Assembly (NCBI RefSeq): GCF_002188635.1
Contig: NZ_NINX01000015.1
Span: forward strand, 62,001 to 126,000
DNA: 64,000 bases
Direction of reading: 5' to 3'
Origin: Pigmentiphaga sp. NML030171
GTDB taxonomy: Bacteria; Pseudomonadota; Gammaproteobacteria; Burkholderiales; Burkholderiaceae_B
The notes beneath the pieces are model-generated. The model did not search any database, was not told the origin of the DNA, and saw nothing but the letters and a program-made list of their open reading frames with translations. This document shows positions 7,289-16,081 of the stretch, in pieces (position 1 is the stretch's first letter; every line of letters begins with the position of its first letter). A program made the translations under genes and the position numbers.

Positions 7289-8818
7289 ATGAGCATCCCC
7301 GCGCTTCTCGAACAAGCCCGCCGGGCCTGGCCCGACCGCTGCGCCCTGATCGACGCGGACAGCGGCCGAAGCTACGGCTTTCCCGAACTGGTGGGCGAAG
7401 TGTTCGCCTTCTCGCACCGGCTGCTCGCGGCGTTCGACACCCGGCCGGGCGACCGCGTCGCGCTGCTGGGAGACGCCACGCCGGCTTTCCTGTTCGCCGA
7501 CTATGGCGTGATGAGCGCGGGCCGCGTCCGGGTATCGCTGGACCCTGCCCTCGACCCGGCCGAACACCTCGCCCAGTTGCACGACTCCGGCGCGAAGGTG
7601 CTGCTGTACTGCCCGTCGCACGCCGACCGGGTGCAGGCGCTGCGACCGGGCCTGCAGGACTGCGGCATCGATGCCCGTCCGCTCGACAGCCTGGCGGGCG
7701 AAGCCGGGGCGGCCACGACCGGCCTGCATCCACCTGTCCCATGCGAACCGGACCGGATCGCGGCGCTGAACTACACGGGCGGCACCACGGGCATGCCCAA
7801 GGCCGTCGTGCATACGCACGGCAGCTATGCAGCGGCCCTTCACAACATCGTGGCGGCGCGCCGGCCATGGACGGGCGACCGGATGCTGAACATGCGGCCG
7901 CTCTGGCCGATCGCGGCGATATCGCTGCTGGCCCATCTGCTGCAAGGCGGCACGCTCATCCTCGGCGGCCATTTCGAGCCCCGGCGCTTTCTCGAGCTGG
8001 CGGCGCGATACCGGCCGACCTGCACATCGCTGGTCCCCACGCACCTGGTCCGCATCCTCAGGGTGCTGCCCGACGTGCACGTCGATCTCGGCTCGCTGGC
8101 CTGCATCGAAATCGGCGCCGCCGCCATGCCGCCGGAACTGTTCGAGCAGGCAGTGGCCGCCTTCGGTCCCGTTTTTTCCGTCATCTATGGGCTGACCGAA
8201 GCACCGTGGACCTGCTATCGGCCGCCGTCCGCCGCCTCCGAACTGCTGGCCGATCCGGCCGGCACGCTGGGACTGGTCGGCCCCACGACCGACCGCGCCG
8301 AAATCGCCATCGGCGACGGCCGTACCGTCCTGCCCGCGGGCACGGTCGGCGAAGTGCTGATACGCGGCGGCCACGTCATGCAAGGCTATTGGAACCAGCC
8401 GGAGCTGACGGCTGCCGTGCTGGACGGCGCATGGTTCCACACCGGCGACCTGGGCTGTCTCGACGCCCGGGGCCGATTGCGCATACAGGGACGAGCCAAG
8501 GCCATCATCCGCACGGGCGGTAAATCGGTGCAGCCGGCCGAGGTGGAGCAGGTGCTGTGCAGCCATCCTTCGGTGCTCGAAGCCGCGGTCGTCGGCATCG
8601 CGGACCCCGAGTGGGGAGAAATCGTCGCCGCCGCCATCGTCGCGCGGCCCGGCTCCCGCCCCAGCCACGACGAGCTGGCGGCGTTCTGCCGGGAACGCCT
8701 GTCCGCGCACAAGCGCCCCAAGCGCACGGTGTTCATGGACGCCCTGCCGCGCTCCCATTACGGTAAAGTGTTGACCCGGAAGGTCCAGGACGCGATCGCC
8801 GCCGCCCGCCAAGACTGA
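7289..8818 (+). CDS. AMP-binding acyl-CoA synthetase/ligase
   Basis: A 509-residue member of the ANL adenylating superfamily. The phosphate loop YTGGTTGMPKAVVHTH is clear, followed by YGLTEAPWTC (A5 motif), WFHTGDLGCLDARGRLRIQGRAKAIIRTGGKSVQPAEVE (A7/A8 hinge) and the catalytic lysine in RSHYGKVLTRK near the end. The reaction is ATP-dependent CoA thioester formation from a carboxylic acid, passing through an acyl adenylate. The acid is not identifiable. The ATG has no strong ribosome site. It precedes the IclR gene by 29 bases in the same direction and is divergent from the hydratase-hydrolase pair. Confidence 0.88.
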   Translation: MSIPALLEQARRAWPDRCALIDADSGRSYGFPELVGEVFAFSHRLLAAFDTRPGDRVALLGDATPAFLFADYGVMSAGRVRVSLDPALDPAEHLAQLHDSGAKVLLYCPSHADRVQALRPGLQDCGIDARPLDSLAGEAGAATTGLHPPVPCEPDRIAALNYTGGTTGMPKAVVHTHGSYAAALHNIVAARRPWTGDRMLNMRPLWPIAAISLLAHLLQGGTLILGGHFEPRRFLELAARYRPTCTSLVPTHLVRILRVLPDVHVDLGSLACIEIGAAAMPPELFEQAVAAFGPVFSVIYGLTEAPWTCYRPPSAASELLADPAGTLGLVGPTTDRAEIAIGDGRTVLPAGTVGEVLIRGGHVMQGYWNQPELTAAVLDGAWFHTGDLGCLDARGRLRIQGRAKAIIRTGGKSVQPAEVEQVLCSHPSVLEAAVVGIADPEWGEIVAAAIVARPGSRPSHDELAAFCRERLSAHKRPKRTVFMDALPRSHYGKVLTRKVQDAIAAARQD

Positions 8819-8847
8819 ACTCCCTTTAGCGTGAACAGGCCCTAGCC

Positions 8848-9624
8848 TTGCAGACGACGCCAGAACACCGCCAGCCGGATGCCGACAGCACCGGACGGGT
8901 GCAATCCATAGACCGCGCCTTCATGGTGCTGCGCGAACTGGCCAGCACGCCCCAGGGCGCCACGGCGCTGGACCTGTCGCGCCGCACGGGCATAGAACGG
9001 ACCACCGTCCATCGCCTGCTCAAGACACTCGTGCACTGGGACATGGTCACGGCCGACGACGGCGCCTATGCCTTGGGCCCCGAGTGCCTGCTGTTCGCCA
9101 CGGCGCACGCCAGCCGGCTCAACGTGCGGCGCGCCGCGCTGCCCTACGCGGTCGAACTGCAGGAGAAAGTCCTGCACGGCCGTTCCGCGCTGGTGTCGAT
9201 CTCGGTGCCGGCGCGCGACCGGGTCATCATCGTCGAACGCATCTGGACGCCGCGCACGCCGATGAACGTCATCATCGATATCGGCAACCAGTTCCCCATC
9301 GACGATTGCGCCAGCGGCAAAGCCATCCTGTCCACGTATGCCGACGACCTGTGCCTGGCCACGCTGGGCCAGGCCCGTTTCGACAAGGTCCGCCCCGCGC
9401 TGCGGAAAATCCGCCAGGCAGGGGGATTCTGCGCCACCGTGGGCCAGTACAAGCGCGGGCTGGCCTCGCTCGCCTGCCCCTTCCACGGACGGAGCCCGGC
9501 GGCGCTCGGCGCCATCGTCGTCTCCGGACTGGACCTGAATGACTGCCTGGACACGGGCTCGTCGCTGGCACAGCACCTGTACCGAGCGTGCGAGAACGTC
9601 TCGTCCGCGCTCCAGCACGGCTGA
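8848..9624 (+). CDS. IclR-family transcriptional regulator
   Basis: A regulator of up to 258 residues. The winged helix-turn-helix lies in VQSIDRAFMVLRELASTPQGATALDLSRRTGIERTTVHRLLKTL, and the C-terminal GAF-like effector domain includes PIDDCASGKAILSTY. The longest start is a TTG at 8848; a GTG at 8899 just before QSIDRAF is an alternative that keeps the whole helix-turn-helix. The gene follows the acyl-CoA synthetase and likely controls the divergent promoters at 7220-7262, and perhaps the convergent TctC-racemase operon too. Confidence 0.87.
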   Translation: MQTTPEHRQPDADSTGRVQSIDRAFMVLRELASTPQGATALDLSRRTGIERTTVHRLLKTLVHWDMVTADDGAYALGPECLLFATAHASRLNVRRAALPYAVELQEKVLHGRSALVSISVPARDRVIIVERIWTPRTPMNVIIDIGNQFPIDDCASGKAILSTYADDLCLATLGQARFDKVRPALRKIRQAGGFCATVGQYKRGLASLACPFHGRSPAALGAIVVSGLDLNDCLDTGSSLAQHLYRACENVSSALQHG

Positions 9625-9637
9625 CGCCGCGCGGCCG

Positions 9638-10354
9638 TCAGGCCGCCGGGTAACGGCGCGGCCGCAGTCCCGCCTGGAACCAGTTGATCAGCGATACGCC
9701 GTCGAACACCGGAATGCCGAAGCGCTCCGCGATGTCGGCGCTGAACGGCGTCATGTTGGCGCACTCGGACACGATGGCGCCGACGTCCGGATGGCGGTCC
9801 AGCAGCCGCTCGGCGGCCTGGAGCACCTCGACACGCATCGTCTCGTGGCGCGGCACGACATCGCCCGACTTGATGGCGGTGACGAATACCGAGTCGGCCG
9901 GCATGCCCTCGACGGGCGTGCCGGCATCCACGCCCACCGCCTCCAGGTGCGAGGCATGCAGGCTCTCCTTGCTGAAGGTCAGTATCCCCACCCGCTTGTC
10001 CGGCGCGATCAGGCGCTGCGCCAGCGGAACCTGGAGCAGGCTGCTGGAGGCCACGGGCACGCCGCAGGCCGCCGCCAGTTCCCGCTGGTACAAGGCCAGG
10101 AAACCGCAAGTCGTGGCGATGCCGTCGACGCCGCCGGCGACCAGGTCCCGCGCCGCGGCCTTGAAGTCGTCCAGCAACCCCGAGGATTCCAGCGCCATCA
10201 TCTTGTCCGGCGTCGCGCCTTCGACGATGCGGTACTGCACGGGGAAGTCCCAGGTACCCGCATGGCCGACATCGCCCGGCAGGCGGCAAAACCCGGTCTT
10301 GACCATCAGGATGCCGACGGTCACGCCGTGGAAAGTCTTCTTGCGTCCAGCCAC
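9638..10354 (-). CDS. Asp/Glu racemase-superfamily protein
   Basis: A 238-residue protein with the two-cysteine layout of the Asp/Glu/hydantoin racemase superfamily: one cysteine in GIATTCGFLALYQ and one in IVSECANMTPFSADIAE. Superfamily members are cofactor-independent racemases, maleate isomerases or decarboxylases that use one or both cysteines. A GTG at 10354 was chosen because GGGGGA lies 7 bases before it, and longer frames run back into the TctC gene. It is the distal gene of a two-gene operon after a TctC receptor (20-base gap), so it probably acts on the acid imported with that receptor. The exact reaction is unknown. Confidence 0.78.
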   Translation of the reverse strand: MAGRKKTFHGVTVGILMVKTGFCRLPGDVGHAGTWDFPVQYRIVEGATPDKMMALESSGLLDDFKAAARDLVAGGVDGIATTCGFLALYQRELAAACGVPVASSSLLQVPLAQRLIAPDKRVGILTFSKESLHASHLEAVGVDAGTPVEGMPADSVFVTAIKSGDVVPRHETMRVEVLQAAERLLDRHPDVGAIVSECANMTPFSADIAERFGIPVFDGVSLINWFQAGLRPRRYPAA

Positions 10355-10373
10355 CGTTGTTCCCCCGTCCCGA

Positions 10374-11348
10374 TCACTTGGGTTCGATCTTCGCATCCGC
10401 GACAGCCTGCGCGTACTTCTTGCTTTCCTGCCGGACATAGTCGCCGAACTGCTTGCCCGTGACCGTGCCGGCAACCATCCCCTGCTTGTCCAGCCAGGCC
10501 TTGAATTGCGGCGATCCCAGCACCTTCGTCAAGCCAGCCTGGATACGCCTGGACACGGCTTCGGGCATGCCGGCGGGGCCCCACATGCCGTACCACGAGA
10601 CGAAGTCCATGTCGGGCACGCCAGCCTCGCCCAGGGTGGGCACCGAAGGCAACAGCGCGCTGCGGCGCTCGCCCGTGACGGCGATGGCCTTCAGGCGGCC
10701 GGTACTGACGAAGGGCAAGGTAGTCAGCACGGGATCCATGATCGCGCTCAACTGGCCGCCCACGATGTCCGTCAGCGCGGGGGCGGACCCCTTGTAGATC
10801 ACCATCGGGATCGACGTGCCCGCCCGGACGTTGAAGGTTTCCATGGCCAGGTGGCCGCCGGAACCGAAGCCCCCCACGCCAAAGTTGATCTTGTCCGGAT
10901 GCGCCTTGGCCTCTTTGATGAAATCGCCGACCGTGGCGATGCCGCTTTGCGGCGACACGACGAAGACCAGGGGTGTGCTGGCCACCATGCCGATAGGCGT
11001 GAAGTCCTTGTGCAGATCGAAGCGCTGCTTCTCTTTCATCACGAGCGGGTTGACGATGACCGTGCTGGCCGTCAGCAGCAGCACATGGCCATCGGGCTCG
11101 GCGCCGGCGACATATTCCGCGCCGATGTTGCCGGAGGCTCCCGCCCGGTTCTCGACCACCACCTGCTGCCCGAACTCCTCGGACAACTGCGCGGCAAGCG
11201 CGCGCGACAGGGCATCGACCGTTCCACCCGGAACATAGGGCGCGACGATTCGCACCGGCTTGACGGGGAACCCCTGCGCCGATGCCGTGCCCGCCGCAAG
11301 AGCAAGGACAGCCGCCGCGCCCGCCGCCATTCTCTTCATCATCATCAT
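10374..11348 (-). CDS. TctC/Bug-family periplasmic solute receptor
   Basis: A 324-residue protein with a signal peptide (basic start, hydrophobic run, cleavage likely after TASA). The receptor family binds carboxylates or similar small solutes in the periplasm. Family marks are KPVRIVAPYVPGGTVDALSRAL, VVVENRAGASGNIGAEYVA, PDGHVLLLT and YKGSAPALTDIVGGQ. The start is the first of four consecutive ATG codons, which has AGAGGAAG 7 bases upstream. No TctA/TctB membrane genes are nearby. It heads an operon with the racemase-like gene. Confidence 0.92.
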   Translation of the reverse strand: MMMMKRMAAGAAAVLALAAGTASAQGFPVKPVRIVAPYVPGGTVDALSRALAAQLSEEFGQQVVVENRAGASGNIGAEYVAGAEPDGHVLLLTASTVIVNPLVMKEKQRFDLHKDFTPIGMVASTPLVFVVSPQSGIATVGDFIKEAKAHPDKINFGVGGFGSGGHLAMETFNVRAGTSIPMVIYKGSAPALTDIVGGQLSAIMDPVLTTLPFVSTGRLKAIAVTGERRSALLPSVPTLGEAGVPDMDFVSWYGMWGPAGMPEAVSRRIQAGLTKVLGSPQFKAWLDKQGMVAGTVTGKQFGDYVRQESKKYAQAVADAKIEPK

Positions 11349-11420
11349 GAACGCTTCCTCTGGCCGATGGAAGGAGCCGGAGCATCTGCGGGGATGCATG
11401 CCGGCACCCTCGGTTGATTG

Positions 11421-11446
11421 TTCGCAATATGGACAATATGTGCGAA
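11421..11446. promoter_or_regulatory. Inverted repeat upstream of the TctC-racemase operon
   Basis: TTCGCA and TGCGAA are perfect 6-bp arms 14 bases apart, in an AT-richer patch 73-98 bases upstream of the TctC start. ATAT-rich sequence between the arms could serve as a -10 region. The site resembles the GGTTCG/CGAACC repeat at 50340-50362, which also serves an operon with a TctC gene and an IclR regulator. Confidence 0.4.
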
Positions 11447-11525
11447 TCACGGCTAGGTTATGCGCGACGCTCCGTCCGGTCAACGAATTTTTAGGAAGAG
11501 ATTCATGGCGTCCGGAAATGAGGCG

Positions 11526-13181
11526 TCACGGCTCGGCCGACGTCGCGGGCAACAAGGCCGACAGCGTTTCCAGCGTGTCGGCCTCTTCCACCGGCTTGTC
11601 CTGCCGCCAGCGCAACATGCGCGGAAAGCGCACCGCGATGCCGCTCTTGTGGCGCGTGCTGCGCGCGATCCCTTCAAATCCCAGTTCGAACACCAGGGTC
11701 GGCAGTACGCTGCGGACCGGGCCGAAGGTCTCCTGCGTGGTCTTGCGCACGATGGCATCCACCTGGCGGATCTCGTCGTCGGTCAGGCCCGAATAGGCCT
11801 TGGCGAACGGGACCAGGCCGCGTCCGGGCGTTCCCGGAGGCGCGTCCCAGACGGCGAAGGTGTAGTCGGTGTAGAGGCTGGCGCGGCGGCCATGCCCCTT
11901 CTGGGCGTAGATCAGCACGGCGTCCACCGAATAGGGATCCACCTTCCATTTCCACCACAGCCCCACGTCCTTGCTGCGCCCCACGCCGTAGCTGCCGCCG
12001 GCCTGCTTGAGCATCATGCCTTCCACGCCGCGCTCGCGCGAGCTCTCGCGCAGCCGGGCGTAGTCTTCCCAGGAGCTCTCCAGCAGCAGCGGACTGGGCA
12101 GCAACCCGGCACTTCCGGCGTCGGCCAGCAATGCGTCCAATGCGGCGCGGCGCTCGCGCTGGGGCCGGGCGCGCCAGTCCTGGCCCTCCAGCTCCAGCAG
12201 GTCGTAGGCCAGCAACGCCACGGGTATGTCGCGCAGGATGCGCGGGGTCAGGGTCTTGCGGCCGATCCGCTGCTGCAATTGCGCGAAGGGCTGCACCCTG
12301 CCCTCCTTGTGGACCACGATCTCGCCGTCCAGGACGGTCCCTTCGGGCAAGGCCGCCGCGGCCTGGAGCAGCTCGGGAAAACGGTCGCTGACCAGTTCCT
12401 CGCCGCGCGACCACAGCCAGGCTCCGCCCGCGCGTCGCACCAGTTGCGCCCGGATGCCGTCCCATTTCCATTCCACCAGCCAATCGGCGGGCGGGCCCAG
12501 CAGCCGCTCGAAGTCGGCGATATCCGCCTGCAAGGGATGGGCGAGGAAGAACGGATACGGCATCCCGCTTTCCTGGCGGCCGGCAGGCGCCTCGGCCGCG
12601 ATCAGCGCCAGATAGCCCTGGGCCGAGGGCAATGCGTTCAGGTCGGTATAGCCCACCATGCGCTGCGCGATCTCCTTCGCGTCCACGCCGGCCAGCTCGG
12701 CCAGCACGCGCGTCACCAGCAGCCGCGACACCCCCACGCGGAAGCTGCCGGTGATGAGCTTGGTGAAGACCAGCCGGCCACGCGTGTCGAGCCGGCTCCA
12801 GGCCTCCAGCAAGCGGGGCTTCAAGGGTCCGGGGTCCATGCCGCGCAGCGGCAACAGGCTGTGCTCCATCCAGGCGGCCAGGCTGGCATCGTCAGCGTGC
12901 GGCGTGTCGGGCAGCAACAAGGCGATGGTCTCGGCCAGGTCTCCCACGGCCTGGTAGCTTTCCTCGAACAGCCACTCGGGAACGCCGGCGGCCTCGCGCG
13001 CATATTCCTTCAGCAGCTTCGCGGGCACCAGTTGTCGCGGTTTGCCGCCGGCCAGGAAATACACCGCCCAGGCGGCATCGGCCGGCGGCGCATGGCGCAG
13101 GTAGTCGAGCATGGCCGCCCGCTTGCCCAGGCTGGAGGTCGTGGCGTCGAGCGCGGCATAAAGATCGACGAAGGCTTTCAT
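11526..13181 (-). CDS. ATP-dependent DNA ligase, DNA-damage-response (ligase-exonuclease module) type
   Basis: A 551-residue ligase. The adenylated lysine motif is EWKWDGIRAQ (Lys239), followed by LWSRGEELVSDRFPEL and LDGEIVV (motifs Ia-III), VEGMMLKQ (motif IV) and LWWKWKVDP (motif V), then a C-terminal OB-fold with RFPRMLRWRQDKP. An N-terminal helical region of about 200 residues precedes the catalytic core, as in the 'ligase-associated DNA damage response' ligases. Its ATG overlaps the TGA of the exonuclease gene (ATGA at 13178-13181), so the two are co-translated. It is distinct from the essential NAD-dependent ligase and is expected to act in repair. The module's usual helicase gene is not adjacent. 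Confidence 0.9.
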   Translation of the reverse strand: MKAFVDLYAALDATTSSLGKRAAMLDYLRHAPPADAAWAVYFLAGGKPRQLVPAKLLKEYAREAAGVPEWLFEESYQAVGDLAETIALLLPDTPHADDASLAAWMEHSLLPLRGMDPGPLKPRLLEAWSRLDTRGRLVFTKLITGSFRVGVSRLLVTRVLAELAGVDAKEIAQRMVGYTDLNALPSAQGYLALIAAEAPAGRQESGMPYPFFLAHPLQADIADFERLLGPPADWLVEWKWDGIRAQLVRRAGGAWLWSRGEELVSDRFPELLQAAAALPEGTVLDGEIVVHKEGRVQPFAQLQQRIGRKTLTPRILRDIPVALLAYDLLELEGQDWRARPQRERRAALDALLADAGSAGLLPSPLLLESSWEDYARLRESSRERGVEGMMLKQAGGSYGVGRSKDVGLWWKWKVDPYSVDAVLIYAQKGHGRRASLYTDYTFAVWDAPPGTPGRGLVPFAKAYSGLTDDEIRQVDAIVRKTTQETFGPVRSVLPTLVFELGFEGIARSTRHKSGIAVRFPRMLRWRQDKPVEEADTLETLSALLPATSAEP

Positions 13182-14218
13182 GCGTCGTCCGCCGGTGTCG
13201 CCGGATCGCCGATGTCGCCATCCTCTTCGTCGCCATCCTCTTCGTCGCCGTACTCGGTGGCGAAGGTCTCGGCATCCAGGCCGCGCTCGCGCAGCCAGCG
13301 CACCATGGCGTGCGCGCTGCCATGGGTCACGAAGACCCGCTGCGCCCCGGTGGCCTCGATGGCGCGCTGCAAGGCCGGCCAGTCGGCATGGTCGGACAGC
13401 ACGAAGCCGCGGTCCACGCCCTTGCGTCGCTGGTTGCCCCGCACCCGCATCCAGCCGCTGGCATAGCCGTCGGAATGATCCCCGAAGCGCCGGAGCCAGG
13501 GCGAGCCCTGGGCCGAAGGCGGCGCCAGCACCAACGCCCGCCGCAGCATGGACCGGTCGGCAACGTCGGTCACGCGCGGCGCGGCGGGCAAGTCGACGCC
13601 GCTGCGGCGATACGCGTCATTGAGCACGGCCACGGCGCCATGCGCGATGACCGGCCCGATGGCCGGGTCCACGCTGGCCAGGACGCGCTGCGCCTTGCCG
13701 AAGGCGTAGCAGAACAGCACCGAGGCGCGTCCCGCGTCGGCGTTCCGCCGCCACCAGTCGTCGACCTCGCTGAACAGCGCCTCGCGGCCAGGCCAGCGAT
13801 AGATGGGCAGGCCGAAGGTCGATTCGGTGATGAAGACATGGCAGCGCACCGGCTCGAAGGGTGCGCAGGTGGGATCGGCCTCGAGCTTGTAGTCGCCCGA
13901 TGCCACCCAGACCTCGCCGCGATACTCGATGCGCACCTGGGCCGAGCCCAGCACGTGGCCGGCCGGATGCAGGGAAACCCTGACCCCGTTCATCTCCACC
14001 GCCTGCCCATAGTCCAGCGTCTGCAGCGGGATGTCGCCCAGGCGGATGCGCAGCACCTGTTCGCCCGCCGCGGCGGCCAGGTAGGCGCCGTGCCCCGCGC
14101 GGGCATGGTCGGCGTGGGCATGGGTGATCACCGCCCGTTCGACGGGGCGCCACGGATCGATATGGAAGCGCCCGGGCGGGCAGTACAGCCCGTCGCGGGT
14201 GGCGACGACGAGATCCAT
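13178..14218 (-). CDS. Ligase-associated DNA damage response exonuclease (metallo-beta-lactamase fold)
   Basis: A 346-residue protein of the beta-CASP/SNM1-like metallo-beta-lactamase group. The zinc motif is ITHAHADHAR (His33, His35, Asp37, His38), with LHPAGHVLGSAQ and WVASGDYK as further metal motifs and VLSDHADWPAL in the beta-CASP part. The start MDLVVATRDGLY was chosen because family members begin this way; ATG codons 15 bases or more upstream lack a ribosome site. The C-terminus is acidic, with a tandem GDEED repeat from a 15-bp DNA duplication. The stop overlaps the ligase start. Nuclease action on DNA ends before ligation is the family role. Confidence 0.86.
   Translation of the reverse strand: MDLVVATRDGLYCPPGRFHIDPWRPVERAVITHAHADHARAGHGAYLAAAAGEQVLRIRLGDIPLQTLDYGQAVEMNGVRVSLHPAGHVLGSAQVRIEYRGEVWVASGDYKLEADPTCAPFEPVRCHVFITESTFGLPIYRWPGREALFSEVDDWWRRNADAGRASVLFCYAFGKAQRVLASVDPAIGPVIAHGAVAVLNDAYRRSGVDLPAAPRVTDVADRSMLRRALVLAPPSAQGSPWLRRFGDHSDGYASGWMRVRGNQRRKGVDRGFVLSDHADWPALQRAIEATGAQRVFVTHGSAHAMVRWLRERGLDAETFATEYGDEEDGDEEDGDIGDPATPADDA
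13216..13245 (-). repeat. 15-bp tandem duplication in the exonuclease C-terminus
   Basis: CGCCATCCTCTTCGT occurs twice in direct succession (13216-13230, 13231-13245). It encodes DEEDG twice near the end of the exonuclease. The array is in frame, so slippage would change only the acidic tail length by five residues per unit. Confidence 0.85.
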
Positions 14219-14307
14219 CGGCGGTTTCCGCATAAGCCAATAACCGGAAGATATGAGCGCCGCCGGGCGTACACAAGCCGGGGGTCGCAAGCGGATGGTT
14301 CGGTTCG

Positions 14308-14360
14308 TGAGCAGATGTGAACGAGCCGCTTGTACGCCGAGCTTCTGAGCAAATGCGAAT
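14308..14360 (+). promoter_or_regulatory. Two direct repeats TGAGCARATGYGAA
   Basis: TGAGCAGATGTGAAC (14308-14322) and TGAGCAAATGCGAAT (14346-14360) match at 12 of 15 positions and start 38 bases apart. They lie between the exonuclease promoter and the divergent NADPH-FMN reductase, in the 205-bp gap 14219-14423. Paired sites of this kind usually bind a regulator, but none is encoded beside them. The rest of the gap shows no gene. Confidence 0.4.
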
Positions 14361-14423
14361 TTCTTGGTTGGGTTCCGCGGATGGCTGGCTTATGGTGACA
14401 GCCTCGACATTCGGCAGCCCGCC

Positions 14424-15002
14424 ATGCACTCGATACTGACCATTACCGGCAGCCCCTCGGCCGTCTCGCGCTCGACCCTGCTGGCCCAGACCCTGGACGC
14501 GCACCTGGAACAGGCGGGCTATGCCACCCGCTCGCTGAACGTGCGCGACCTGCCCGCCCAGGCCTTGCTGTCGGCCGACACCACCGACGCCCATATTGCC
14601 GCCGCGCTCCGGTCCCTGGCGCCGGTCGATGCCGTGATCATCGCCACGCCCATCTACAAGGCGGCCTACAGTGGAATACTGAAGACCTTCCTGGACCTGC
14701 TTCCCCAGACCGCGCTACAGGGCAAGGTCGTCCTGCCGCTGGCCACGGGAGGCTCGCCGGCCCACCTGCTGGCCGTGGACTATGCCCTGCGGCCCGTGCT
14801 GAACGCGCTTGGGGCGCGGCACATACTCAGCACGGTGTATGCCGCCGATGCGCAGATCACCGGCGACTCGGTCACAGGCTATCAACTCTCGCAGGACATC
14901 GCCGCCCGGCTGCTGGGCGGCTTGCGCGAGCTGAACGCAAGCCTGGGCGTGCGCGTCCCGCGCATCCAGCCGGTGGAAGTGCGGGAACGCCTGTACGCCT
15001 GA
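14424..15002 (+). CDS. NADPH-dependent FMN reductase, SsuE-like
   Basis: A 192-residue flavodoxin-fold reductase. ILTITGSPSAVSRSTLLAQTL is the N-terminal phosphate-binding strand-loop, and ATPIYKAAYSGILKTFLDLLPQ and PLATGGSPAHLLAVDYALRPVL are typical of SsuE-type enzymes. SsuE supplies reduced flavin to a two-component monooxygenase such as an alkanesulfonate monooxygenase. No such oxygenase or sulfonate transporter is next to it here, so its partner is unknown. The start MHSILT (14424) was chosen over an upstream ATG because of the family N-terminus. The following gene is convergent. Confidence 0.85.
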   Translation: MHSILTITGSPSAVSRSTLLAQTLDAHLEQAGYATRSLNVRDLPAQALLSADTTDAHIAAALRSLAPVDAVIIATPIYKAAYSGILKTFLDLLPQTALQGKVVLPLATGGSPAHLLAVDYALRPVLNALGARHILSTVYAADAQITGDSVTGYQLSQDIAARLLGGLRELNASLGVRVPRIQPVEVRERLYA

Positions 15003-15017
15003 CCCGTCACGGCGGGA

Positions 15018-16004
15018 TCAATCGCCGACGATCTTGCGGTCCCGGATGATGGCGCCGAAACGCTTGGCGTCGTACTCGGCACGCTCGTGGAACTGCTCGG
15101 GCGTCATGGGCGCGGGGTCGCCGCCCAGGGCCACCAGGCGCTCGCGGAAGGCGGGCGTGCTCACGATCTTGTTGATCTCGGTATTGAGCTTGGTGACGAT
15201 GTCCTTGGGCGTGCCGGCGGGCGCGTAGAAGCCGAACACGGTGTCGGCATCGAAGCCCTTCAGGCCCGCCTCGTCCAGCGTGGGCACGTTGGGGAACATG
15301 GGCGAGCGCGTCAGGCTGCCCACGGCCAGCATGTTGAGCTTGCCCGACTGCACGTGCTGCATGGCAATGCCCGGGTCGAAGGCGAAGTCGATCTGACCGG
15401 CCAGCAGGTCCACCAGCGCGGGCGCGGCGCCACGGTACGGGACATGGACGGCGCTCACGCCGGCCTGGCTCTGGAACATCTCCGCGGCCAGGTGGGGCGA
15501 GCTGCCATTGCCCGGCGTGCCGTAGGTCAGCTTGCCGGGATTGGCCTTCAGGTAGCCGATGAACGACTTGACGTCGGTGGGCAGCTTGCCCGGCTTGACC
15601 ACCAGGAACACCTTGACCTTGGCGGCCGCGGCCACGGGCGCGAGGTCCTTGATCGGGTCGAAGGACATCTTGGGATAGATGTAGGGGTTGACTGACACCA
15701 TGCCGCCGGAACTCATCAGCAGGGTGTAGCCGTCGGGCGCCGAACGGGCGACCGCCTCGCCGCCGATGTTGCCGCCCGCCCCGCCCTTGTTCTCGACCAC
15801 CACGGGCTGGCCCAGCGCCTCTTGCAGGGGACCGGTGATGGCGCGCGCGATCTGGTCGGCGGCGCCGCCCGGCGGGAAGTTGACCACGACCTTCACGGGC
15901 TTGGTCGGATAGGCTTGCGCCACGGCGCCGAAGGCGACCGCGCATCCCAGCGCGAGCGCGCTCCACCTGGCCGCGAGGGCCGCTTTGCCTGCTTGACGGT
16001 TCAT
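15018..16004 (-). CDS. TctC/Bug-family receptor of the benzoylformate decarboxylase operon
   Basis: A 328-residue receptor with an N-terminal signal peptide (MNRQAGKAALAARW to about VAQA) and the family signatures NFPPGGAADQIARAI, VVVENKGGAGGNIGGEAVA, PDGYTLLMSS and PYRGAAPALVDLLAGQ. AGGAG lies 6 bases before the ATG at 16004. It is the last gene of a three-gene operon after the decarboxylase and the aldehyde dehydrogenase (77-base gap). An aromatic 2-oxo acid is a plausible ligand, inferred from the neighbours only. Confidence 0.91.
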   Translation of the reverse strand: MNRQAGKAALAARWSALALGCAVAFGAVAQAYPTKPVKVVVNFPPGGAADQIARAITGPLQEALGQPVVVENKGGAGGNIGGEAVARSAPDGYTLLMSSGGMVSVNPYIYPKMSFDPIKDLAPVAAAAKVKVFLVVKPGKLPTDVKSFIGYLKANPGKLTYGTPGNGSSPHLAAEMFQSQAGVSAVHVPYRGAAPALVDLLAGQIDFAFDPGIAMQHVQSGKLNMLAVGSLTRSPMFPNVPTLDEAGLKGFDADTVFGFYAPAGTPKDIVTKLNTEINKIVSTPAFRERLVALGGDPAPMTPEQFHERAEYDAKRFGAIIRDRKIVGD

Positions 16005-16081
16005 GTCTGTCTCCTGTTTTGTCATGAACGAACACGGATGCCCGCGTCCGCGCCCGGCCGCGACGGGCGCGAGCGGAGCGA

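Noticed and set aside
7177-7296. Longer N-terminus for the enoyl-CoA hydratase
   Set aside because: It would run through the divergent promoter region; the ATG at 7176 has a ribosome site and matches the family start.
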